Shown here: piece after piece, positions 1 through 5,608 of the stretch
How positions within the stretch are numbered: position 1 is the first letter of the stretch
Layout: each line of letters opens with the position of its first letter
Origin: CAYLNK01 sp964384675
Lineage (GTDB): Bacteria; Acidobacteriota; Thermoanaerobaculia; UBA5066
Assembly (NCBI GenBank): GCA_964384675.1
Contig: CAYLNK010000268.1
Span: 1-9,673 of the forward strand
Length of the DNA: 9,673 bases
Direction of reading: 5' to 3'
Position numbers and translations under genes: made by a program
Notes under the pieces: model-generated
Seen by the model: only the letters and a program-made list of their open reading frames with translations
Databases searched by the model: none
What the model was told of the DNA's origin: nothing

Positions 1-950
1 GCCGGGGCCGCGGCCCGCGCCTCGGCGCGCGACGGCTTGCGCTCGGCCGGAGAGGGAGCCGGCGCGGGCTCGGCCACCGGCGGGTTGATCTCCACCTCGG
101 CGGCCGAGGCGGGCCTCTTCACGGGACGGAACGGCACGGGCTCGGCGCCCTGCTTCTGGATCGAGAACTTCCCGACGCCGCTCTTCTCGCGGACCCGCAG
201 CGTCGCGACGGACGGTATGTAGAACACCTCCGCCCCTGGCTCCTCGGCCGGCTCGGAGGGCCGGTCGGCCTCTTCCTTGGCGCGCAGCAGGTGCTTCTTC
301 ACCACGTCGCGCCGGAGCTTCTCCTTCCGGTCCACCTCCTTCTCGCGCTCCCGCTCCAGCTGCCGCGCCCGCCACCAGCCCGACAGGCGGACCAGCGTCA
401 GGCGGATCGTGTCGCCGAGCGAGATCGAGGTGGCGAGGAGGACGCCGATGAGGAGACCGGCGAGCAGGAGGATCGAGGCGCCCGGCGTGTTGAGCGACGA
501 CACCAGGAAGCTGCCGAGGAGGTCTCCCACGAACCCGCCCGCGCCGATGCCGCCTCCCAGGAACGGCGGGCGGCCGAAGACGAGCTGGGCGAGCGGCGCG
601 ACGGTCAGGAGGATCGCCACGAGGCCGACGGCCTTCGTCCCCCACGCGTCGACGGGCCGTCCCAGGAAGCGCCGGATCCCGACGACGATGAGCGTCACCG
701 GGACCACGAACGAGGCGAGCCCGAAGAACTGGATGCTCCCGTCCGCGTACGAGGCGCCGAAGCGTCCGGCCCAGTTGCGCGGCCGCGTCGCGGCATCCGC
801 CACCGAGGAGAAGAGGGACGGGTCGGCGGGGTGATACGACACGAGCGCGGCGATCAGGAGCAGCCCCATCGCCACCACGACGATCCCGAGGAACTCGTCG
901 CGCCGGCGGACGAGGGTGGCGTGGTCGGGGGGGCGAGCGGCGGGCGGCAT
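1..950 (-). CDS. ftsK: DNA translocase FtsK, N-terminal part (cut by window edge)
   Basis: The minus-strand frame opens with ATG at 950-948 and stays open to base 1, giving 316 residues of a longer protein. FtsK couples septum formation to chromosome segregation by pumping DNA at the division site. The visible part is the membrane anchor: hydrophobic segments near residues 20-38, 74-92, 108-125 and 158-175, with the family-typical SYHPADPS loop directly after the first one (residues 38-45). After residue 190 comes a charged, basic/acidic stretch (RQLERERE and following) and then a Pro/Ala/Glu-rich linker, as expected before the motor. The ATPase and gamma domains lie outside the window, so motor function is inferred from the anchor alone. 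The start lies one base after the uppP stop, with no clear Shine-Dalgarno, suggesting coupled translation as the last visible gene of the rsmA-uppP-ftsK operon. A SpoIIIE-type paralogue cannot be excluded. Confidence 0.88.
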   Translation of the reverse strand, partial: MPPAARPPDHATLVRRRDEFLGIVVVAMGLLLIAALVSYHPADPSLFSSVADAATRPRNWAGRFGASYADGSIQFFGLASFVVPVTLIVVGIRRFLGRPVDAWGTKAVGLVAILLTVAPLAQLVFGRPPFLGGGIGAGGFVGDLLGSFLVSSLNTPGASILLLAGLLIGVLLATSISLGDTIRLTLVRLSGWWRARQLEREREKEVDRKEKLRRDVVKKHLLRAKEEADRPSEPAEEPGAEVFYIPSVATLRVREKSGVGKFSIQKQGAEPVPFRPVKRPASAAEVEINPPVAEPAPAPSPAERKPSRAEARAAAP

Positions 951-951
951 G

Positions 952-1785
952 TCAGATCGCAACGGCGACGAGGAAGACCCCGAGGCAGGCGCAGTAGACG
1001 ATGAACGGAGTCAGCCGCATCTCGACGACCATCTTCAGGAGCACGGCGACCGCGAGATAGCCGACGACGGCCGCCATCGCCATCCCCGCGAGCTCGGCCG
1101 GCAACGCTCCGCCGAACGAGAAGCTCTCCGGGTGGTGGCGCCAGGCGGAGAGGCACTCCACCGCCGCGGCCCCGAGGATCGTCGGGATCGACAGCAGGAA
1201 GGAGAACTCCGCGGCCCCCTTGCGGGTCAGCCCCGAGAAGAGGCCGACCGAGATGGTGTTGCCCGAGCGGGAGAACCCGTGGAAGACCGCCGATGCGGAC
1301 TGGAGGAGGCCGACGAGCACCGCGTCCCGCGCCTTCAGCTCCCCGAGCGGGCGCCCCCCTTCGCCCCGGCGGCGTCCGACGAGCTGCGTCACGGAGAGGA
1401 GGACCGACGTGCCGACGAGGGCGAAGCCGATCCGCCGGAAGTCCGACATCCCTTCTTCCGCCAGCTTCTTCAGAGGAAGCGTCACGACGGCGGTCATCAC
1501 GACCGCGAGGCCGAGGAGCAGCACCAGCTTCCAGGAGGAGCGGCGCTCCGCCGGATCCGAGGCGAGGAGCCCACGGGCCGTCTCCAGCAGGCGCCGGCGG
1601 AAGTAGAAGGTCACGGCCACGAGCGTGCCGAGATGGAGGAGGACGTCGAACAGGATCCCGGGCTGGGAGAAGCCCGGCAGGAACCGCTGGGCGAGAGCCA
1701 GGTGCGCGGTGGAGGAAACCGGCAGGAACTCGGTGAGACCCTGCACGAATCCGAGCAGGAGGGCCTGCCCGAGCGTGACCGACAT
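952..1785 (-). CDS. uppP: undecaprenyl-diphosphate phosphatase UppP (BacA)
   Basis: This integral membrane enzyme removes a phosphate from undecaprenyl diphosphate, regenerating the lipid carrier for peptidoglycan and other surface polymers; overproduction gives bacitracin resistance in known cases. The 277-residue product matches the family size (about 270). The N-terminal catalytic motif QGLTEFLPVSSTAHL lies at about residues 15-29, with the Glu and His expected of the family, and the second motif GFSRSGNTIS lies near 170-179 with the catalytic Arg at about 173. Hydrophobic helices occupy nearly the whole chain. The residue before the Gly of the second motif is His, where PGxSRSG is the usual form. 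ATG at 1785-1783 was chosen; its A is also the last base of the rsmA stop (TGATG), so translation is probably coupled. A TTG just upstream would add one residue and is less likely. The gene sits between rsmA and ftsK in one operon. Confidence 0.95.
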   Translation of the reverse strand: MSVTLGQALLLGFVQGLTEFLPVSSTAHLALAQRFLPGFSQPGILFDVLLHLGTLVAVTFYFRRRLLETARGLLASDPAERRSSWKLVLLLGLAVVMTAVVTLPLKKLAEEGMSDFRRIGFALVGTSVLLSVTQLVGRRRGEGGRPLGELKARDAVLVGLLQSASAVFHGFSRSGNTISVGLFSGLTRKGAAEFSFLLSIPTILGAAAVECLSAWRHHPESFSFGGALPAELAGMAMAAVVGYLAVAVLLKMVVEMRLTPFIVYCACLGVFLVAVAI

Positions 1786-2606
1786 CAAGGGATTGTAGCG
1801 CCTGCCCCCGGTGTCCCGAGCCGCGCCGCCAGCCGCTGGAAGACGTCCAGCCCCAGCGTTTCCGCGCGTGCGGTGGGCGGAAGGCCCTCGGCCGTCACCG
1901 CGGCCAGGGCGCGCTCCCGGCCCCAGAGCGGCGTGAGCCCGTTCACCAGCGTCTTGCGCCGGGCCGAGAACCCGGCGGAGGCGACCTTCAGCGCGCCGGC
2001 CGGATCGACCGCGGGTACGCGCGGGACGAGCTCCACCACGACCGACTCGACGAGCGGCGGGGGCACGAAGTCACCCCGCCTCACCCCGAAGAGACGGCGG
2101 GCGGAGGCGTACGCCGCGACATCGACGCTGAGGTAGCCGTAGGCGTCGGCTCCCGGAGGGGCGGCGAGGCGGTCGCCCACCTCCTTCTGCACCATGACGA
2201 CGAGGCGGCTGTACAGGTCGGGCCGCCTCACGAACGCCCGGATCATCGGCGTCGCGCTCTCGTACGGCAGGTTTCCCACCAGAGGCACCGGGGCCGCCAC
2301 GCCGAGCCGCGCCAGGACGGCGCCGACGTCGGTGTGGACGGCATCGCCCCGCACCACGGTGAGCCCCCGGGGGCCGAGGTCGCGCTCCAGACCGTCGGCC
2401 AGCCGCGGGTCGATCTCCAGCGCGATGATCCGAAGGCCTCGCTCCAGGAGCGGGCGCGTCAGCGCGGCGTGGCCCGGCCCCACTTCCACGACCGTCGCCC
2501 CGGAGGGGGCGTTCACGGCGTCGAGAATTTTCTGGATCGTGGAGGCGTTCTTGAGGAAGTGCTGGCCCCAGCGGGGCCGCCCGGACCGTTCGCTTGACGC
2601 CTTCAT
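1785..2606 (-). CDS. rsmA: 16S rRNA (adenine-N6,N6)-dimethyltransferase RsmA/KsgA
   Basis: RsmA uses S-adenosylmethionine to dimethylate two adjacent adenosines near the 3' end of 16S rRNA, a late step in small-subunit assembly. The 273-residue product carries the family hallmarks in order: RWGQHFLKN at about 12-20, the SAM-binding EVGPGHAALT at 41-50, the acidic ribose contact in LEID near 63-66, the catalytic NLPY at 112-115, FVPPPLVES at 180-188, and the C-terminal GFSARRKTLVNGL near 212-224. The start chosen is ATG at 2606-2604, because GQxFL should lie 10-20 residues from the N terminus. The same frame stays open to 3032, but that part is antisense to thioredoxin and has no RsmA similarity. 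It is the first gene of the minus-strand operon, shares one base with uppP, and diverges from thioredoxin. Confidence 0.96.
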   Translation of the reverse strand: MKASSERSGRPRWGQHFLKNASTIQKILDAVNAPSGATVVEVGPGHAALTRPLLERGLRIIALEIDPRLADGLERDLGPRGLTVVRGDAVHTDVGAVLARLGVAAPVPLVGNLPYESATPMIRAFVRRPDLYSRLVVMVQKEVGDRLAAPPGADAYGYLSVDVAAYASARRLFGVRRGDFVPPPLVESVVVELVPRVPAVDPAGALKVASAGFSARRKTLVNGLTPLWGRERALAAVTAEGLPPTARAETLGLDVFQRLAARLGTPGAGATIP

Positions 2607-2633
2607 CGGCCCAAACCTACCATCTCGTCCCGC

Positions 2634-2645
2634 TGCGGCGCCGCA
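2634..2645. promoter_or_regulatory. 12-bp perfect palindrome in the rsmA/trxA divergent intergenic region
   Basis: TGCGGCGCCGCA reads the same on both strands and lies near the middle of the 75-base gap between the divergent rsmA and thioredoxin starts. Both promoters must lie in this gap or in the neighbouring coding sequence, but I see no convincing -35/-10 pair on either strand. The palindrome could be an operator, but GC-rich palindromes arise easily by chance in this base composition, so the call is weak. Confidence 0.2.
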
Positions 2646-2670
2646 CCGGCGCCCGCCGTTCCGATCCAGA

Positions 2671-2675
2671 AAGGA
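2671..2675 (+). promoter_or_regulatory. ribosome binding site of thioredoxin gene
   Basis: AAGGA lies six bases before the ATG at 2682, a good Shine-Dalgarno distance. It supports this ATG as the thioredoxin start. The surrounding purine run (AGAAAGGAAAGA) stands out from the GC-rich background. Confidence 0.7.
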
Positions 2676-2681
2676 AAGACC

Positions 2682-3011
2682 ATGGCCCACAACGTCCTCG
2701 AGCTGACCGAGGGTAATTTCGAATCCGAGGTCCTCAAGAGCAGCAAGCCCGTTCTCGTCGACTTCTGGGCGCCGTGGTGCGGCCCCTGCCGCCAGGTCGC
2801 CCCGATCGTCGAGGCGCTGGCCTCGAAGTGGGGCGAGAAGGTCACGGTCGCGAAGCTGAACGTCGACGACGTCCCGTCCGTCGCCGAGCGCTACGGGATC
2901 ATGTCGATCCCGACGCTCCTCCTCTTCAAGGGCGGACAGGACGTCGAGAAGTCGATCGGACTGGAGTCGCAGGCGAAGCTGGAGAGGAAGTTCGAGCCCT
3001 TCCTGAACTGA
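2682..3011 (+). CDS. trxA: thioredoxin
   Basis: Thioredoxin is a small cytoplasmic protein that reduces protein disulfides and is itself recharged by thioredoxin reductase. The 109-residue product has the full single-domain fold: the buried Asp in VDFWAPWCGPC (Asp27), the redox centre WCGPC at 32-36, and the cis-proline in SIPTLLLF (Pro77), followed by FKGG at 82-85. There is no signal peptide, so it should be cytoplasmic. The length equals that of classical bacterial thioredoxin 1 (about 105-110). The start is fixed by a good ribosome binding site. It stands alone on the plus strand, divergent from rsmA, and its stop is followed after 7 bases by the first hairpin of a repeat array that may end its transcript. 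No reductase gene is visible, so which paralogue it represents in the cell cannot be said. Confidence 0.96.
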   Translation: MAHNVLELTEGNFESEVLKSSKPVLVDFWAPWCGPCRQVAPIVEALASKWGEKVTVAKLNVDDVPSVAERYGIMSIPTLLLFKGGQDVEKSIGLESQAKLERKFEPFLN

Positions 3012-3018
3012 AGTATTC

Positions 3019-3043
3019 GGGAAACCCGTCACGCGGGTTTCCC
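3019..3043. terminator. possible bidirectional terminator hairpin after thioredoxin
   Basis: A perfect 10-bp stem with a 5-base loop starts 7 bases after the thioredoxin stop. It could end or protect the 3' end of the thioredoxin transcript, and being symmetric could serve the opposite strand too. There is no T-run after the stem (CTACCTTCC follows), so it is not a canonical intrinsic terminator. It is also one unit of the repeat array. Confidence 0.35.
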
Positions 3044-3138
3044 TACCTTCCCCTCGGCGGCTATCCGCCGCCTGCGGTTGATAGGGAAACCCGTCACGCG
3101 GGTTTCCCTACCTTCCCCTCGGCGGCTATCCGCCGCCT
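3019..3138. repeat. 65-bp tandem repeat, family 1 (two copies, second cut by gap)
   Basis: Copy 1 spans 3019-3083 and copy 2 begins at 3084; the 55 bases visible in copy 2 are identical to copy 1. Each copy has a hairpin with 10-bp arms GGGAAACCCG and CGGGTTTCCC around the loop TCACG (3019-3043 and 3084-3108), then a spacer CTACCTTCCCCTC or near it, then a second hairpin with arms GGCGGC and GCCGCC around TATCC. Perfect identity between copies indicates recent duplication or homogenisation. A partial third copy, 3239-3267, follows the first gap and runs directly into family 2. Confidence 0.92.
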
Positions 3139-3238
3139 NNNNNNNNNNNNNNNNNNNNNNNNNNNNNNNNNNNNNNNNNNNNNNNNNNNNNNNNNNNNNN
3201 NNNNNNNNNNNNNNNNNNNNNNNNNNNNNNNNNNNNNN
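3139..3238. other. assembly gap (100 N)
   Basis: Exactly 100 undetermined bases, the conventional placeholder for a gap of unknown size. The left flank ends CCGCCGCCT and the right flank begins GCGGTTGAT; in the intact repeat junction at 3066-3081 these are directly adjacent. If the gap is closed to zero length, the 65-bp period continues exactly. Confidence 0.97.
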
Positions 3239-3265
3239 GCGGTTGATCGGGAAACCCGTCACGCG

Positions 3266-3538
3266 GGTTCCTCGTCACCGCGCGGCACCGCTCGCGCGCT
3301 GACGCACGTACCTCCGCCTTCGGCTCCGNNNNNNNNNNNNNNNNNNNNNNNNNNNNNNNNNNNNNNNNNNNNNNNNNNNNNNNNNNNNNNNNNNNNNNNN
3401 NNNNNNNNNNNNNNNNNNNNNNNNNNNNGCGCGGCACCGCTCGCGCGCTGACGCACGTACCTCCGCCTTCGGCTCCGGTTCCTCGTCACCGCGCGGCACC
3501 CCTCGCGCGCTGACGCACGTACCTCCGCCTTCGGCTCC
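3266..3538. repeat. 62-bp tandem repeat, family 2 (three copies, one partial, around a gap)
   Basis: Copies lie at 3266-3327, 3429-3476 (its first 14 bases fall in the gap) and 3477-3538, each followed by the GG of the next GGTT. The copies are identical except for one G-to-C change in the last one (CACCGCTCG becomes CACCCCTCG). Each has a 6-bp stem CGCGCG/CGCGCG around an 8-base loop and a small GCC-TTC-GGC hairpin near its end. The junction with family 1 at about 3263-3270 is a switch within CGCGGGTT, a stretch both families can supply, suggesting recombination. Confidence 0.9.
3329..3428. other. assembly gap (100 N)
   Basis: A second placeholder of exactly 100 N, inside the 62-bp repeat. 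The left flank ends on the first base of a unit and the right flank begins at unit position 15, so the missing sequence should be 13 bases plus a whole number of 62-bp units if only family 2 fills it. Confidence 0.97.
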
Positions 3539-3600
3539 GGTTGCCCCTACCTTCCCCTCGGCGGCTCCGCCGCCTGCGGTTGATCGGGAAACCCGTCGCG
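3539..3600. repeat. truncated family 1 remnants closing the array
   Basis: After the last 62-bp unit the sequence returns to family 1. A shortened unit (3539-3575) keeps CCCTACCTTCCCCTCGGCGG and the second stem, with the loop cut from TATCC to T (GGCGGCTCCGCCGCC), but lacks the large hairpin. A second partial unit starts at GGTTGATCGGG (3578) and its large hairpin is degraded (CCCGTCGCGCGG). This looks like the decayed edge of the array. Confidence 0.75.
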
Positions 3601-3974
3601 CGGATCTTGGTGCTCCCCGCGGAACGTCGAGCCGGGGCGAGGGGCGGGCCTGGCGCGACCTCGAGCACGGTCGGGGACCCGCTCGCGCGCGCCGCGAGGG
3701 CGCGGGATCAGCGCTCGCCTTGTCCGAGGCCCCGGGCCGGACGGGCGGACCTGCGAGCACGACCTGCCAGGCCCGAGGGCCGAGTTAGGCGAGCGCCCCG
3801 CGCCCGAAGCGCCGCACGCGAAAGCGGGTCGACCGGGCGCAGCGGGAGCGCCGGGTCCGATCCTCGTCCCCGGCGGATCGAAGGCCCGAGGGCTCGAACC
3901 AGGCTCCTCCGTCTGCCCCTCGTCCCCGGCGGATCGAAGGCCGGACGGATCGAAAGCTCGGAGGGATCGAGGCT
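3601..3974. other. non-coding interval with no recognisable gene
   Basis: This stretch of about 375 bases lies between the repeat array and the stop of the small minus-strand gene. Open frames cross it on both strands, but their translations are Arg/Pro/Gly/Ser-rich with no recognisable domain, as expected by chance in very GC-rich DNA. I see no tRNA or other RNA gene. The only structure found is a 25-bp direct repeat and related GGATCGA motifs near its right end. Confidence 0.6.
3862..3942. repeat. 25-bp direct repeat pair, 56 bp apart
   Basis: The 25 bases at 3862-3886 (CCTCGTCCCC then GGCGGATCGAAGGCC) recur identically at 3918-3942. The core GGATCGA also occurs at 3947-3953 and 3964-3970, the latter ending five bases before the stop codon of the neighbouring gene. 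The units may be remnants of a tandem repeat. No inverted symmetry or attachment-site context is visible, so no function is assigned. Confidence 0.75.
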
Positions 3975-4376
3975 TCAGCGGACCGGGGTCGGGACCTCGA
4001 CCGGCCCGGCCATGACGGTCCGGGCGATCGGCCCGTCGGGGCCCTCGACGTAGAGGACCCGCACCCGGGCCCCCTTGACCGGCGTCACCATCAGCTTCGT
4101 CTCGGCGTCGACCTTGAAGACGTGCCCGGCGGACCCCACCTCCGCCACGATCACGAACCGCCCCGGCTCGTACTGGAGACAGGCCCCGGCGGCCCGGCGC
4201 AGGGGCACCGGCGTCGGCGCGGGCGGGCCCTGGAAGGGACGGGGCGTCGGGGTGGCGGTCGGAACAGGGGTCTTCTTCTTGCGCGGCGTTGCCTTCCGGC
4301 GGGCCGCCAGAACGGAGCCCGGTAGGAGAAGCAGGGCGAGCGCGAGGGCGGCGAACGCCCGTCCGGGACGTAACAT
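3975..4376 (-). CDS. small exported protein with Pro/Thr-rich linker, unknown function
   Basis: The 133-residue product starts at ATG 4376-4374, chosen because it gives a standard signal peptide: Arg at positions 3 and 6, a hydrophobic core at about 8-19, and a likely signal peptidase I site after SVLA (residue 24). There is no lipobox Cys. Residues 25-60 form a basic then Pro/Thr-rich linker (KKKTPVPTATPTPRP). Residues about 64-125 look like a small beta-rich domain with alternating hydrophobics (GRFVIVAEV, HVFKVDAETKL, GARVRVLYVEG). The pattern, ending in a VRV-Y-x-G-A segment, resembles DUF5666-like beta-barrels, but this is an impression and not a secure assignment. The frame is open further upstream but that part is antisense to moxR. 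The gene diverges from the moxR operon, with 171 bases between the starts. It should act in the periplasm or outside the cell. Confidence 0.7.
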   Translation of the reverse strand: MLRPGRAFAALALALLLLPGSVLAARRKATPRKKKTPVPTATPTPRPFQGPPAPTPVPLRRAAGACLQYEPGRFVIVAEVGSAGHVFKVDAETKLMVTPVKGARVRVLYVEGPDGPIARTVMAGPVEVPTPVR

Positions 4377-4547
4377 GCGCCGGAGAATAAGCTCAGGCGT
4401 GACCGGAAGCGCCCGGCACCTTGATTGCTTCTCTCTGTCTCTGGCCGCGGCCGCGCCAAAGGGGCACCGCTGCCGACAGAGACGCCAGCCGCAGGGGGCG
4501 CGCCGCACGGCGGCGGTTCGGGCTCTCCAGACAGCACGGAGGATTGA
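4377..4547. promoter_or_regulatory. divergent intergenic region upstream of moxR operon
   Basis: These 171 bases separate the small exported-protein gene (minus) from moxR (plus), so promoters for both probably lie here. The segment near 4418-4440 is locally less GC-rich (CTTGATTGCTTCTCTCTGTC) and holds a possible -35-like TTGATT at 4421-4426, but no good -10 follows at the right distance. An 8-bp inverted repeat (TCTCTGTC at 4432-4439, GACAGAGA at 4475-4482) flanks a GC-rich stretch. Sites are not assigned with confidence. Confidence 0.4.
4538..4543 (+). promoter_or_regulatory. ribosome binding site of moxR
   Basis: GGAGGA lies four bases before the ATG at 4548. It is the strongest Shine-Dalgarno in the window and fixes the start of the first operon gene. 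Confidence 0.75.
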
Positions 4548-5576
4548 ATGGCGATCGTGGCGGAAACGGTGCCGGGAGTCGGCGATCCGGCGGCCCTGAC
4601 CGAGAAGATCCGGGAGAAGTCTCTCCTGGTTTCGGCGCTCCTTTCCGAAATGAGGAAGGTGATCGTCGGGCAGAGCACGCTGGTGGAGCGCCTCGTTCTG
4701 GGCCTCCTGGCCGACGGGCACCTCCTCCTCGAGGGCGTCCCCGGCCTGGCGAAGACGCTGGCCGTCAAGACGCTCGCCAAGGGGCTCGACGCGAGCTTCT
4801 CCCGGATCCAGTTCACCCCCGACCTCCTCCCTGCCGACCTCGTCGGTACCTTGGTCTTCAATCCGAAGACGCAGGAGTTCGTGGCGCGGCGCGGACCGGT
4901 CTTCGCCCACATCGTCCTTGCGGACGAGATCAACCGGGCGCCGGCGAAGGTCCAGTCCGCCCTGCTCGAGGCGATGCAGGAGCGGCAGGTGACGGTCGGC
5001 GACGCCACCGCCCCGCTCCCCGACCCGTTCCTGGTCCTGGCGACCCAGAACCCGATCGAGCAGGAGGGGACGTACCCGCTTCCCGAGGCTCAGGTCGACC
5101 GCTTCCTGATGAAGCTGAAGGTCGGCTATCCGACCAAGGCCGAGGAACGGCAGATCCTGGACCGGATGGGCGACACGACGGAGGCCGCCCTCACGGCCAC
5201 GATGCGTCCGATCCTGAGCCCCGCGCAGATCCGGGAGCTGCGCGTCCTGGTGCGGAGCCTCTACGCCGACGACCGGATCAAGGGCTATCTGGTGGAGCTC
5301 GTCGCCGCCACCCGCGACCCGCGCGCGTACGGGCTCGCCGAGCTGGCCGAGTTCGTGTCGTTCGGGGCCTCTCCGCGCGCCACGCTGTCGCTCCTCGTCA
5401 CGGCGCGGGCGCACGCGTTCCTGCAGGGACGCGGCTACGTCATCCCCGAGGACGTCAAGGAGGTCGCGCCCGACGTCCTCCGCCACCGGATCATCCTGAG
5501 CTACGAGGCCGAGGCCGAGAACGTCACGACCGACCGGGTGATCCAGCGGATCCTGGAGCGCGTCGAGGTCCCCTGA
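4548..5576 (+). CDS. moxR: MoxR-family AAA+ ATPase
   Basis: MoxR ATPases are cytoplasmic chaperone-like motors that remodel or activate partner proteins, usually VWA-domain proteins encoded beside them. The 342-residue product has all core elements: an N-terminal helix with VIVGQ (38-42), Walker A GVPGLAKT (63-70), Walker B VLADEIN (123-129), sensor 1 ATQNP (165-169), the DRF segment (184-186), and sensor 2 GASPRA with Arg277. The signature EAMQERQVTVGD (141-152) and QNPIEQEGTYPLPEAQ (167-182) are typical of MoxR rather than other AAA+ clades. Length is normal (about 310-350). A strong GGAGGA precedes the start. It is the first gene of the operon with DUF58, BatD-like, BatA-like and BatB-like genes, the classical MoxR/Bat arrangement. 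The specific substrate in this organism cannot be told from sequence. Confidence 0.95.
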   Translation: MAIVAETVPGVGDPAALTEKIREKSLLVSALLSEMRKVIVGQSTLVERLVLGLLADGHLLLEGVPGLAKTLAVKTLAKGLDASFSRIQFTPDLLPADLVGTLVFNPKTQEFVARRGPVFAHIVLADEINRAPAKVQSALLEAMQERQVTVGDATAPLPDPFLVLATQNPIEQEGTYPLPEAQVDRFLMKLKVGYPTKAEERQILDRMGDTTEAALTATMRPILSPAQIRELRVLVRSLYADDRIKGYLVELVAATRDPRAYGLAELAEFVSFGASPRATLSLLVTARAHAFLQGRGYVIPEDVKEVAPDVLRHRIILSYEAEAENVTTDRVIQRILERVEVP

Positions 5577-5582
5577 GGTGAT

Positions 5583-5608
5583 CCCGGGGCCCACGCTGGG
5601 TCCCCGGG
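5583..5608 (+). other. GC-rich hairpin between moxR and the DUF58 gene
   Basis: In the 59-base space between the moxR stop and the next start, CCCGGGGCCCA (5583-5593) pairs with TGGGTCCCCGGG (5597-5608) around the loop CGC, with one bulged A on the right arm. The stem has 11 base pairs. No T-run follows, so it is not a standard terminator. It may be an mRNA-processing or stabilising element, or a partial attenuator that lets moxR be made in excess of the downstream membrane proteins. This is the only substantial spacer in the operon. Confidence 0.5.

Larger units (their letters stand above)
3012..3600. repeat. mosaic hairpin repeat array between convergent genes
   Basis: The region between the thioredoxin stop and about 3600 is built from two repeat families: a 65-bp unit (copies at 3019-3138, a fragment at 3239-3267 and remnants at 3539-3600) and a 62-bp unit (3266-3328 and 3429-3538). 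Both begin GGTT if phased that way, and both contain a TACCTYC stretch followed shortly by a CTCGGC or TTCGGC element, so they look like distant relatives. Neither length is a multiple of three, so the array cannot encode a periodic protein repeat. Each unit contains inverted repeats. The array lies between convergent genes, the usual place for intergenic hairpin elements of the REP/BIME kind. Two 100-N gaps interrupt it, as expected where an assembler collapses repeats. Function is unknown. Confidence 0.9.

Noticed and set aside
916..2136. Long plus-strand open frame antisense to uppP and rsmA
   Set aside because: Its translation is a low-complexity Arg/Glu/Gly/Asp-rich chain with no domain, while the opposite strand carries clear UppP and RsmA motifs. 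Long antisense frames are expected at this GC content.
2607..3032. N-terminal extension of rsmA up to 3032
   Set aside because: It would run antisense through the thioredoxin gene and add about 140 residues unlike any RsmA; ATG at 2606 places GQHFL at the normal distance from the N terminus.
3012..3489. Open frames through the repeats as repeat proteins
   Set aside because: Unit lengths are not multiples of three, so the reading frame changes every unit, and the frames run through N gaps.
3012..3600. CRISPR array
   Set aside because: Repeats are head-to-tail without unique spacers, with units of 62 and 65 bp, and no cas genes are nearby.
3888..3902. TTCGA-type T-loop-like sequence on the minus strand, possible tRNA
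   Set aside because: The flanking bases do not pair as a 5-bp T stem, and no acceptor, D or anticodon arm can be found at the right distances.
3541..4053. 170-codon plus-strand open frame across the non-coding interval
   Set aside because: It starts inside a repeat remnant, is Arg/Pro/Gly-rich without any domain, and runs into the antisense of the exported-protein gene.
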